A stretch of DNA of 33,756 nucleotides from the NCBI GenBank assembly GCA_937862935.1, contig CALMEO010000081.1, positions 1 through 33,756 of the forward strand, written 5' to 3'. How positions within the stretch are numbered: the stretch's first letter is position 1; the number at the start of each line of letters is the position of its first letter. The notes under the pieces were generated by a model. The model worked only from the letters and a program-made list of their open reading frames with translations, was not told where the DNA came from and searched no databases. The DNA is from an uncultured bacterium. Its GTDB lineage: Bacteria > Patescibacteriota > Gracilibacteria > Absconditabacterales > Absconditicoccaceae. A program made the translations under genes and the position numbers. Positions 10,070 through 18,174 of this stretch are shown piece after piece.

Positions 10070-11620
10070 ATGGTCTCTTCACATAGATTAGTTATTAAGG
10101 ATGCAGCATGGCAACTGATAGGTAGGATTATTAGTGCTTTGTTTGGTTTTTTGACCATCAAAATCATGACACCTTATTTGTGACCTTTACAATATGGTGA
10201 TTATTCTACTATCTTAAAATATTTTGCAATATGGACAGCATTGGCTGATCTATGATTGTATGTTTTGGCAGTCAAAAGGCTTGGCGCTATTAAAGAAGCT
10301 CATAAAGATCCCAATCATACTGAACTCAAATTAGAATATGGAAAATTTGTCGGTACGAGATTGATTATAATGTCTGTAGTCTATCTCGTTGCTATTATAG
10401 TCGCTTATCTTCTTCCTGCATATACATCCAACCCTTATCTTGTTCGATGACTTCCGTTTGGTATGATTTTTTCTGCGAGTTTTATGTTTGCATGAATACA
10501 ACAACTACCACTTCAAATTTTTTGGAGAATGGATCAATTGAGTTGGTCATTGATTACTGCTAGACTTTCTCAGCTTGCTATTCTTGTCCCTGTGGTCTAC
10601 TTTATTTTTAAGGATATGACGTTCAACGGAAGCACCGTTTCGTTGATTGCTTTTTGTTGTATTATGTTTTCTGTAGTAGCAAGTTCCATAGGTCAAAATA
10701 TAGAAATTCATGTACGTTCCAAAAAACTTCTGCCACTCAAGATAACATTTGATTGGAAATTTACCAAAGATATTATCGTGAAAAATCGACAATACGGTAT
10801 ATCGTATTATCTGAGTAGTTTTCATACGTTGATTGTACTTTTGTTTTTGTGATGGTTTTATCCAACATCGTCAGGACATGATTATACTGGTGTATGGGCA
10901 TTATCTTTGACTTTGATAGAAATTTTGCTTATTATTCCATCTTCATTAGGAAATAGTTTACTTCATAAAGTATCAGGATATTCTCTTATCGACAAACGTA
11001 AAAGTATGGGAAATCTTCTTTTATTGATCTTTTGGATAGGAGGTGTGATTGCTGTCAATTTCTGGCTTTTCGCTGATCAAATCATCCTTGTAGTCTCATG
11101 AAAAGCCTTCTTGGGAAGTTTTGCTTCATTGGCTAGCTGGTGATCTAATCAACTTCTTCCTTTTTTGGGTATTGTGCTTCTACGAAGCTTTATCAAACAA
11201 TGATATAATTATCTTTTTGTTGCGGTAGAGAAACAAAATGTGCTCTTACCTATCAATTTGATATGAGTTCTTGTTGGTATTCCTTTATGAATACGAATGA
11301 TTCCTCAGTATGGGTTGTTTGGTTGAGTTGTTACTCAGATGAGTATAGAACTTTTGTTTATGCTCGGTGCGATTCGAGTAGGAAAAAGAAAAAAAGTACA
11401 GCCAATATTTTCTCTAAAAATATGATGAAAATTGACTTTGATATTGATTGGTATGGCTATTTTTGGGTATGGTATTACCTATTTTCGACATATTACTATC
11501 TTACAATTTTTTCTTGTGGCTCTTGTGCTCAATGCTTTTGTTCTCTATATTTCTCTTCCAAATATCAAAAAAATTGCTAAGGGCTTGACTGTAGAAGATA
11601 CTATAGATCCTATTATTTAG
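10070..11620 (+). CDS. Polysaccharide flippase of the MOP superfamily (Wzx-like)
   Basis: 516-aa integral membrane protein with about a dozen hydrophobic segments over its whole length, a short basic N-terminus (MVSSHRLVIKDAAWQLIGRI) and the N-terminal helix typical of oligosaccharide flippases. LGPLQYGDYSTILKYF at about residues 36-51 corresponds to the LGPEGYG-type block that marks the family. Such proteins move undecaprenyl-linked sugars to the outer face of the membrane for capsule or surface glycan assembly. No glycosyltransferases lie next to it, so the substrate is unknown; MurJ-like lipid II transport is less likely given the sequence. Glycines such as LADLGLY and LFLGWFY are TGA. It ends at TAG and overlaps the end of the convergent gene by 8 bases. 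Confidence 0.82.
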
Positions 11621-13772
11621 TAGTTACAAGAGACAAGGTGAGTAATTTTCATTCTTCTTGTGCTATCTCTTCTATTTTTACTTTTATAATATCTCATTTC
11701 TTATATTTTTTTAATTCATTTTTATCTTCTACTTTTATTCTTCATTTTATTGTTTCTTCTTGATCTAGGGTAACGTATGCTAGTTTGTTTTGGATATCAC
11801 TATTGATTACTCCTGTATATGTTTTTCCTATTTTTAATTCTTTTTTTGTTAACTTTGGAAGTATCTTACATCGAGAACTAATGTCTTGGTTATTTAATGG
11901 CTTTTCATTCTTTTTTTGTATTGATTTGAGATGGTTGATGATATCGGTTTTTAATGAAGTATCAGTGGTGTTAAACTTCTCTAAAAGTCTTTCTAGATCT
12001 TCTGATGTCGGATTGTTGATAATAAGAAAATGTCCATCTGTGGGAAATCACTCTATCATAGCGGGAAATTTCTTTGGACTATAAATATATATATTTCCTC
12101 TTTCTGATTTTATATTGAAAAATCCATATCCATGATATCCTGCTGTTTGAGGTCCATCTTGAATTTGATCTTCTGGTTTCTTTTCTATATCTACAATAAA
12201 TTTTGTATTTCCATAGCTTAGTTCTTTCCCTGCTTTTTTAATTTTTTCAAAATTATCTATATTTTTCTCTATTCTTTCTTTATGACTTTCTGATATTTCT
12301 TGCAAACTTTTATTACTTATTTTTCCGTCTTTTGTGATTGTTTTTGTTTTTTCCATATACCATTTGGGCAGTTTTTCAAACCCATTATGTTCTGGATCTT
12401 TGAAATAATCGAAAACGTTTTGTATACTCATCTTACGATAAAGTCCAAATAATGTCTGATAGTTATGTTTATAATCGATACTACTTATCTGATAATCCAT
12501 ACTATCTACTGTATTTACAAAATTTACAAATCTTTCAATTTGTGGCAATTGCTCTTTGTTTATTATTCATAATTCTTTGGCTATTTTAAAAATCATTTGT
12601 GTCGTAGAACTTGGTCTATTCGTTAAAATAGCTTCATCCGAAGCATCAGTATGTTCACTTATTATTTTTTTTGTTTCTCTAATTTCTTGTCATTTTGAGT
12701 TTTTTCATGTTACTTTCTCTATTATTTTTATTCCATTTGTTGTCTCTCATACATCCCAAAATATTCAACTATTGATGTTTTCTATATCATTATGATTTAT
12801 TTCATTGATTTTATTTTCCAATTTTATGCCAAATTTCTCAAGTAAGAACATGAGTGACGATTTATCGATATCATTTTCTCTGTGTACATAATGTTTTTGT
12901 GTATTCAGATATCTTTTCAATAGCTCTGCAAAATACAGGTTGTTGTTTGTTTTTTTATCTCATCATTGTTCTTTATTTCGTTTTTTATTTTTGTTTCTTA
13001 TGAGTTTAAAAAATTCTTGCAAATATTTTGATGAAAGCTGTTCTTGTGTTTCATTAAAAAATTTCATAGCCGTTTGTATTTTTTTTGATCTTACAAAGGT
13101 GTTATCATCTTGTTTGATATATTTTCTTATTTTATCAATAATATCATCAGGATTTATTTTTTTTACATGTCCGTTTTGTACGTCGATAATTACGCTGTCT
13201 GCATATTGAATTTCTTCTGTAAAATCTTCTTTTTTTCCTGGTATTAGTTTCTCCTGTTTTTTCCCGTCCTTATCATAATATGTTTTTTTTCTAGTATATG
13301 CCTCTTCTAAATTATCTTCTTGTTTTTTTTGCTTCATTATTTGTTCATTACTTATCGAGATTATTTTTTTGTCTTTATCATCTTTTCCTCAAACCATTCT
13401 ACATATAATTCCCTTATCATCCTTTTTGACTACATCTATCTTGTACATGCCATGATATGATTTATTTCCTTTAATATTATCTTTTATTAGTTCAAAAAGA
13501 TAATTGTTTGCTACTTTGCAATTATCTAGCGTATCTTTCAAATTTAGAAAAAGTACTTTTCAATATGTTTCAATATTTTTTTGTTGTTGGTTTGTTTTTT
13601 CTTTTTTTGTTTCCATTTGTTTTGCTAGCTCTTCTTTTGTTTTCCTTTGAATGCTAGAAAATGTATTTCCTCCTTGTTGGATTTGATTATCGAGATGTGC
13701 AAATCTTTTGTCTGATGATGATGCTTCTGGTCTTTTTGATGGAATTACTTTCTTTGTTGTTGTATCAGTCAT
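11613..13772 (-). CDS. Large hypothetical protein, possible degenerate DHH-like core and S1/OB-like C-terminus
   Basis: 719 aa, cytoplasmic by composition, very rich in Lys, Glu, Asn and Ile. The N-terminal 70 residues are charged and low-complexity. The middle (about 350-480) has an order of blocks reminiscent of DHH-type phosphoesterases: IFWDVGE, IISEHTDASDE, NRPSSTTQMIFKIAKELG and NFVNTVDSMDY; the resemblance is weak and by eye. The last ~75 residues (IGKTYTGVI, then AYVTL, KGRIKV, YKKGDIIKVKI, LLTLSL) look like an S1-type OB fold, suggesting nucleic-acid binding. About ten glycines are TGA; a standard-code reading breaks it into at least five pieces. It is divergent from tsaD and convergent with the flippase. 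Family not recognised. Confidence 0.75.
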
Positions 13773-13848
13773 ATTATTTTCTTTACATTATAAATGATAT
13801 GTATATATTAAGTATACTCTGAACTATTAAAAAAAGCAAATTCTACTT

Positions 13849-13876
13849 AGTAAAAAGTAAAATATAAGAAGTAGAA
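13849..13876 (+). repeat. Heptanucleotide repeats in the spacer before tsaD
   Basis: Four imperfect 7-mers (AGTAAAA twice, TATAAGA, AGTAGAA) in the 150-bp divergent region that must also hold the tsaD promoter. Same unit length and style as the repeats inside tsaD and ksgA. Confidence 0.55.
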
Positions 13877-13922
13877 GCTGTAAATTTGTGTATATGATTT
13901 ATATATTCTTAATTTTGTATTT

Positions 13923-15155
13923 ATGAAAACTCTTGCTATAGAGACGAGTTGCGATGATACTTCAGTCGGGATTGTAAACTTTGATTGAACGACTTTTGTG
14001 GTTGACTCTTTATTGGCGTATTCTCAGATTGATGATCATCAAAAATTCTGATGAGTTGTTCCAGAAATAGCTTCTAGATTACATTTTGATAAAATTATCG
14101 AAGTTACCAAAGCTATTGGTTTCGATGCTATCAAAGAGGTCGATTTTATCAGTGTCACTACTCATCCTGGACTTCCAGGTTCATTGGTGGTTGGTAAAAC
14201 TGTAGCTTCTTTATTGTCCAGTTATTTTGCTAAACCACTTGTCCATGTGAACCATATTTATGGACACATTTTCTCTCTTTTTCTTGAAAGGAATCCTTCT
14301 GACATACAGTTTCCGCTTGTTGTGCTTACTGCGAGTTGATGACATAATGACATCTATGTGGTAACGAGGGATGAGGGAACGGGAATCAGGGCTGAGGGAC
14401 AAGGAGAAATGGATGAGGTAAAAATATTTGGATGATATAACATAGCTAAAGTATGATATACTTTGGATGATGCAGCAGGAGAATGTTTTGATAAGGTTGC
14501 GAGAATGCTTGGTGGTCCTTACCCTGGAGGCCAGTGGATTTCAGAGCAAGCTCTGAAAAGTAGAAAGTATCAAGTAACAAGTAAAAAGATTACCGATGAA
14601 TCACATATATTACATGATGAAATGGCTGATAATGATAATGAAAACAACGAATTATTGCATGAAGATGTTCACGATATGTGAAGTGGTGAAGATATAAAAT
14701 TTAAACGCATATTTTTATCGAAAGATAATTTTGAATTTAGTTTTTCGTGAATGAAATCTCAAGTTTCCTCTTTACTTAAAAAATTAAGGGATGAGGGACA
14801 AGGAGAAAGGGACGAGGAGCTAGTCCCAAGTTCCATGCATCAACTTTCTGAAGAATTAATCTGTGATATTGCCTATGAATTTCAAGAAGCGGTTGTTGAA
14901 GTTATGGTTAAAAAGCTTGTGAGAGCTGGTATCGCTTTTGGTGCAAAAACCTTGTGATTGGCTGGAGGAGTTTCGTGCAATGATAGATTATGGGAATATC
15001 TAAATAAACAATTGGAAATGATAGATGATAAATTAGAGATAAAATGACAGCAACAAAAAAATATGATTTGTCTTAGGCCGATGAAAAAGGTCTATTCTAT
15101 GGATAATGCTGCTATGATTGGATTAGCTGGAATACTTGAATTTACTCATATATAA
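13923..15155 (+). CDS. tsaD: tRNA N6-adenosine threonylcarbamoyltransferase TsaD, enlarged by repeat-derived inserts
   Basis: Transfers the threonylcarbamoyl group to A37 of ANN-decoding tRNAs, as part of the universal t6A pathway. Seen: N-terminal ASKHA motif [14 protein letters not shown], the metal-binding NHIYGH (His111, His115), TASGGHNDIY, the [18 protein letters not shown] block, [23 protein letters not shown], and C-terminal [10 protein letters not shown] with the metal-binding Asp. The length is 410 aa against about 335-345 for the family. The extra residues lie in loops: roughly 147-166, 200-262 and 287-299, each holding or starting with heptanucleotide tandem repeats. All core motifs remain in frame, so the protein is probably active. 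Many glycines are TGA. Divergent from the 719-aa gene. Confidence 0.95.
14363..14418 (+). repeat. Eight imperfect heptanucleotide repeats in tsaD (block A)
   Basis: Eight 7-mers in a row on the theme GATGAGG (for example AACGAGG, GATGAGG, GCTGAGG, GACAAGG). They encode residues ~147-166, in a loop that in ordinary TsaD is only a few residues long. The last four units nearly match block C. Confidence 0.8.
14557..14591 (+). repeat. Five imperfect heptanucleotide repeats in tsaD (block B)
   Basis: Units on the theme CAAGTAA (AAAGTAG, AAAGTAT, CAAGTAA twice, AAAGATT). They encode residues ~212-223, at the beginning of a long acidic insertion after PYPGG. Confidence 0.75.
14783..14817 (+). repeat. 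Five imperfect heptanucleotide repeats in tsaD (block C)
   Basis: Units ATTAAGG, GATGAGG, GACAAGG, AGAAAGG, GACGAGG. They encode residues ~287-299 ([13 protein letters not shown]). The shared GAGGGACAAGGAGAAA core also occurs in block A about 400 bp upstream. Confidence 0.78.
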
Positions 15156-15178
15156 AAAAAGGGTCTGGGAAACCAGAC
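15153..15178 (-). terminator. Terminator of the purM operon
   Basis: A 6-bp stem (GTCTGG / CCAGAC) with a GAAA loop; read on the minus strand it is followed by CCTTTTTTT. It touches the tsaD stop codon and may also slow plus-strand transcription. Confidence 0.75.
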
Positions 15179-15189
15179 ACCTTATGCTG

Positions 15190-16407
15190 TTAATAGATAA
15201 ACTCACCGTATTCACTTTTTATGGTGAGCTTTTTTGTTTCGCTGGCTTCTACATGGCCGATAATTTTCGCTTCTACTTTGAATTGAGCAGCGATTTCAAT
15301 AATCTGATTGGCTGTCTCTTCTGATGATACATACAGTTCCATCCGGTGACCCATATTGAAACTTTTGTACATCTCTTGCCAGGATGTTTTTGATTCCTCG
15401 TGAATCAGTTTGAAGAGGGGAGGAAGATCAAAAAGCATATCCTTGATAATATGTACAGGATCAAAGACATAATTCATAACCTTAGTTTGTCCTCCACCCG
15501 AGCAATGGATGATTCCATTCAGTGTCTTTTTATCAATAGTGTTTAGTATCTTTTTGATGATTGGTGCATATGTTCTTGTCGGTGAAAGGACCAATTTTCC
15601 CACATTGATGGGTTTGTAAAAGCCCTTGCTTAGATCCCATACTGCATTTGGGATTTTGTAATCGAGTTCGTTACTTCCACGATATACCAATTCAGGACAT
15701 TCTGTAAGTAATATAGGATTGAAACTCTCCGGATATTTCTTGATGTATTTTTTACCAAACACATCATGTCGTGCAGACGTCAATCCATTGCTTCCCATAC
15801 CACCATTGTATTCGCTTTCATAACTTGCTTGTCCAAATGATGCGAGTCCTACGATGAAATCACCCGGGTGGATCTTGGCATTGATTACATCTTTTTTGTG
15901 CATGCGACAACTTAAGGTGTGGTCGATTACGATAGTTCGTACTATGTCTCCCACATCGGCAGTTTCTCCCCCGGTACTGTAGATTGGTATTCCAAGTTCT
16001 CTCATCTCTGCCAGAAATTCTTCGGTACCATTGATAATGGTTGCAATCACTTCAGCAGGTATGAGGTGTTTATTTCTTCCGATACTTGATGAAAGTAATA
16101 GTGGAACGTTAACCGCTCCTGCACAGATGAGATCATCGAGATTCATAACAATACTATCTTGTGCAACACCTTTCCATACCCAAAGATCACCGGTTTCTTT
16201 CCAATACATGTATGCTAATGACGTTTTAGTCCCTGCGCCGTCAGCATGCATAATATTGCAGAATGCTTCATCACCACCGAACATGTCTGGCATGATTTTA
16301 CAAAATGCTCTTGGAAAGATTCCTTTGTCTATCTTTTCGATGGCTGCGTGGACATCTTCCTTGTCTGAAGATACACCCCTTCTTGAGTAATCTGATTGTG
16401 TTGTCAT
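15190..16407 (-). CDS. purM: Phosphoribosylformylglycinamidine cyclo-ligase (AIR synthase), no TGA codons
   Basis: ATP-dependent ring closure of FGAM to 5-aminoimidazole ribotide in de novo purine synthesis; cytoplasmic. 405 aa, longer than the ~345-aa E. coli type. Seen: SRRGVSSDKEDVHAAI near the start, the HADGAGTKTSLAYMYWKETGD block, MNLDDLICAGA, IYSTGGETADVGD, the central GMGSNGLTSARHDVFGKKY and IHCSGGGQTKVM. From memory this long form resembles the Bacteroidota-type PurM. Unlike its neighbours it has about 34 glycines and not one TGA; it also uses GGC, GGG and CGG-type codons more freely. It is intact under either genetic code. Eight bases separate it from the 118-aa gene upstream, so the two are probably co-transcribed. 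Confidence 0.94.
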   Translation of the reverse strand: MTTQSDYSRRGVSSDKEDVHAAIEKIDKGIFPRAFCKIMPDMFGGDEAFCNIMHADGAGTKTSLAYMYWKETGDLWVWKGVAQDSIVMNLDDLICAGAVNVPLLLSSSIGRNKHLIPAEVIATIINGTEEFLAEMRELGIPIYSTGGETADVGDIVRTIVIDHTLSCRMHKKDVINAKIHPGDFIVGLASFGQASYESEYNGGMGSNGLTSARHDVFGKKYIKKYPESFNPILLTECPELVYRGSNELDYKIPNAVWDLSKGFYKPINVGKLVLSPTRTYAPIIKKILNTIDKKTLNGIIHCSGGGQTKVMNYVFDPVHIIKDMLFDLPPLFKLIHEESKTSWQEMYKSFNMGHRMELYVSSEETANQIIEIAAQFKVEAKIIGHVEASETKKLTIKSEYGEFIY

Positions 16408-16415
16408 ACGTTTTT

Positions 16416-16772
16416 TTATTTTTTAGGTTTTTGTTTTATTTTCATTATTATCCCATTTACTGATTGATGAACAGTTGTTGTTATATCCATCCTTTCCATG
16501 TATTTTCTCTGCCTTCTTTCGAAATGTAGAGTAAATCTTCCATTTTCATACCGCACATCATATATACATTTCCAATCATCAAAGACTTTTATTATTATTG
16601 CTTCAATATCCTCTTTTGATATTTGTTTGGAAAGTATTAAAGCCTCTACCTCTGAAGAAGCTGGATAGTACCTGAAAGAAATTGCAAGTTTCTCAGCATC
16701 TTCTTTTTTGATTTCCTGTACAATTATGTCAGGAAAATTTTTTTCTAGATAGTCTTTTAGTTTTTGTTCCAT
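16416..16772 (-). CDS. Hypothetical protein upstream of purM
   Basis: 118 aa, soluble, charged, beginning MEQKLKDYLEKNFPDIIVQ. No signal peptide or membrane segment. Two glycines only, both GGN, so code usage says little. An alternation of strand-like and helix-like stretches (RYYPASSEVEALIL, KCIYDVRYENGRFTLHFERR) suggests a compact alpha/beta domain. Not recognised. It lies 8 bp upstream of purM and 57 bp downstream of the NUDIX gene, in a minus-strand group of genes without TGA codons, so it may have arrived with them. Confidence 0.65.
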   Translation of the reverse strand: MEQKLKDYLEKNFPDIIVQEIKKEDAEKLAISFRYYPASSEVEALILSKQISKEDIEAIIIKVFDDWKCIYDVRYENGRFTLHFERRQRKYMERMDITTTVHQSVNGIIMKIKQKPKK

Positions 16773-16829
16773 TTGTTTTTGTATTATGTTAGTGTTTTGT
16801 TTGTATATATTTGTGGATTTTTTATTTGA

Positions 16830-17258
16830 CTAGTTGATTTTGTAAAATACCTTGATACATTCGTCGAGATCTTGTATCAAATCCATATCAAGCGCTTGTT
16901 TTGGTGTTTCTCGGATGTATTGTTTATGTTCGTTGGGGTTGATTATAACGGTTGGTTGTATATCAAATTTTTTGTGAAATATATGATACGTGAAGTCATA
17001 TTCAGGATATCTTACAAAAAGTTTATCAAAATGTATTGCCCCTTCCAGATCTATTTGCGTCTCTTCTTTTCCTTCTCTTTGTATAGCTTGTAGAGCATTT
17101 TCTCCTGGATCAATTTTGCCTGCAGGTACTCCATAGGTATTTGGCTGTGGTTTATGATCTTGTCTGAGTAAAAGTAATATTTTATTGTTATATTCCACAA
17201 AGCAGCTTACTACTTCAAATTTTGGACTAAAATTTTCTGGTTTGTTTTTTGAAATCAT
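16830..17258 (-). CDS. NUDIX hydrolase
   Basis: 142-aa hydrolase of nucleoside diphosphates linked to another moiety; the exact substrate cannot be told. The Nudix box runs from Gly47 (GKIDPGENALQAIQREGKEET): Gly47, Glu53, Arg61, Glu62, Glu65 and Glu66 are in place, while the final glycine of the consensus is Gln68. The preceding FEVVSCFVEYNNKILLLLRQ strand is typical. None of its roughly half dozen glycines is TGA. Position between FKBP and the purM pair, all on the minus strand with short gaps; function in nucleotide clean-up would fit the purine neighbours but is inference. Confidence 0.88.
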   Translation of the reverse strand: MISKNKPENFSPKFEVVSCFVEYNNKILLLLRQDHKPQPNTYGVPAGKIDPGENALQAIQREGKEETQIDLEGAIHFDKLFVRYPEYDFTYHIFHKKFDIQPTVIINPNEHKQYIRETPKQALDMDLIQDLDECIKVFYKIN

Positions 17259-17333
17259 TTTTTTTGATTACTGAAAAAACTAAATCTAGAAGATTTTTTT
17301 TGTTTAATTGTTTTGTTTTTTATATTCAAAAAA

Positions 17334-17972
17334 TTATTTCTGAACGCTTTTTACTGTGATATCAAAGATCAATGTTTTCCCTGCTAGTTCATGATTTGCA
17401 TCAAGTGTCACTTCTTTGTTGTCTATAGCATATACCGTGAATGATTGTCCGTTGGATGACATTAATTTCATTCCTTTTTCTATTTCATCTACATTAGGAA
17501 TTTGTTCACGAGGAACTTTTATTATATTTTGTTCGCTTCGTTCTCCGTATGCTTCTTTTGCAGGGATTGTTATGGTTTTAGTTTCTCCGACCTTCATACC
17601 TTCTACCCCCTTATCAAATCCTGCAATCATTTGTCCTGCACCTACAGCGAAAGATAGTCCTTCATTATAATTTCTTCCTGATGAATATTTTCCACAGGCT
17701 TGAGCTATAGATTCTACGCTAGTATCAAAGACAGTTTCTTCATCTAATCTTCCTACATAATCTACGGTTACGGTATTTCATTTGTTTACTACTTCTCCAT
17801 TAGTTGTTGCTTGTGTTTGTTGGAGATATGTTGTAATAGCTTGTTTACATGTTGTGTTGTTGGTATTCGTGTTGTTACTAGTTTCTTGTGGTTTTTTGGT
17901 CGAACATCCCATGAGTCATAATGTACATAATGATAAAATAGATATTGTAATGATTTTTTTGGTAGTATTCAT
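17334..17972 (-). CDS. FKBP-type peptidyl-prolyl isomerase, lipoprotein, SlyD-like
   Basis: 212-aa lipid-anchored prolyl isomerase that should help fold exported proteins. Residues 1-20 form a lipoprotein signal (MNTTKKIITISILSLC then TLGLMGC), with Cys23 or so as the lipidated residue, followed by a Thr/Asn-rich linker. The catalytic domain starts around VTVDYVGRLDEETVFDTS; GQMIAGFDKGVEGMKVGETKT is the FKBP core, and AKEAYGE through VTLDANHELAGKTLIFDI is the insert-in-flap arrangement of SlyD-type enzymes. Two glycines, including one in the lipobox region (TLGLMGC), are TGA. It is divergent from the giant PKD protein, a plausible folding client. Confidence 0.9.
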
Positions 17973-18174
17973 TTTTGTCATTCCCTTCTCTATAAAAGGA
18001 TAAAAGTGGCCCTACTGTATTTATTTCTTTATTGTTTTCAAACCCTATTTTATCCTTATTTTTTTTTGCAAATGCATCTAAAATCACTATAAGAAGTGTA
18101 TATGTCCTATATTGACTTTCTTTTCTTGGTGAATTCGTTTTGTTTACATTGGATTTAGCATCTTATCTTTCTTC
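17973..18174. promoter_or_regulatory. Divergent promoter region, FKBP lipoprotein / PKD protein
   Basis: A 202-bp spacer without a coding frame, which must drive both genes. AT-rich, with T runs; no confident -35/-10 pair or Shine-Dalgarno sequence could be picked out. Confidence 0.4.
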
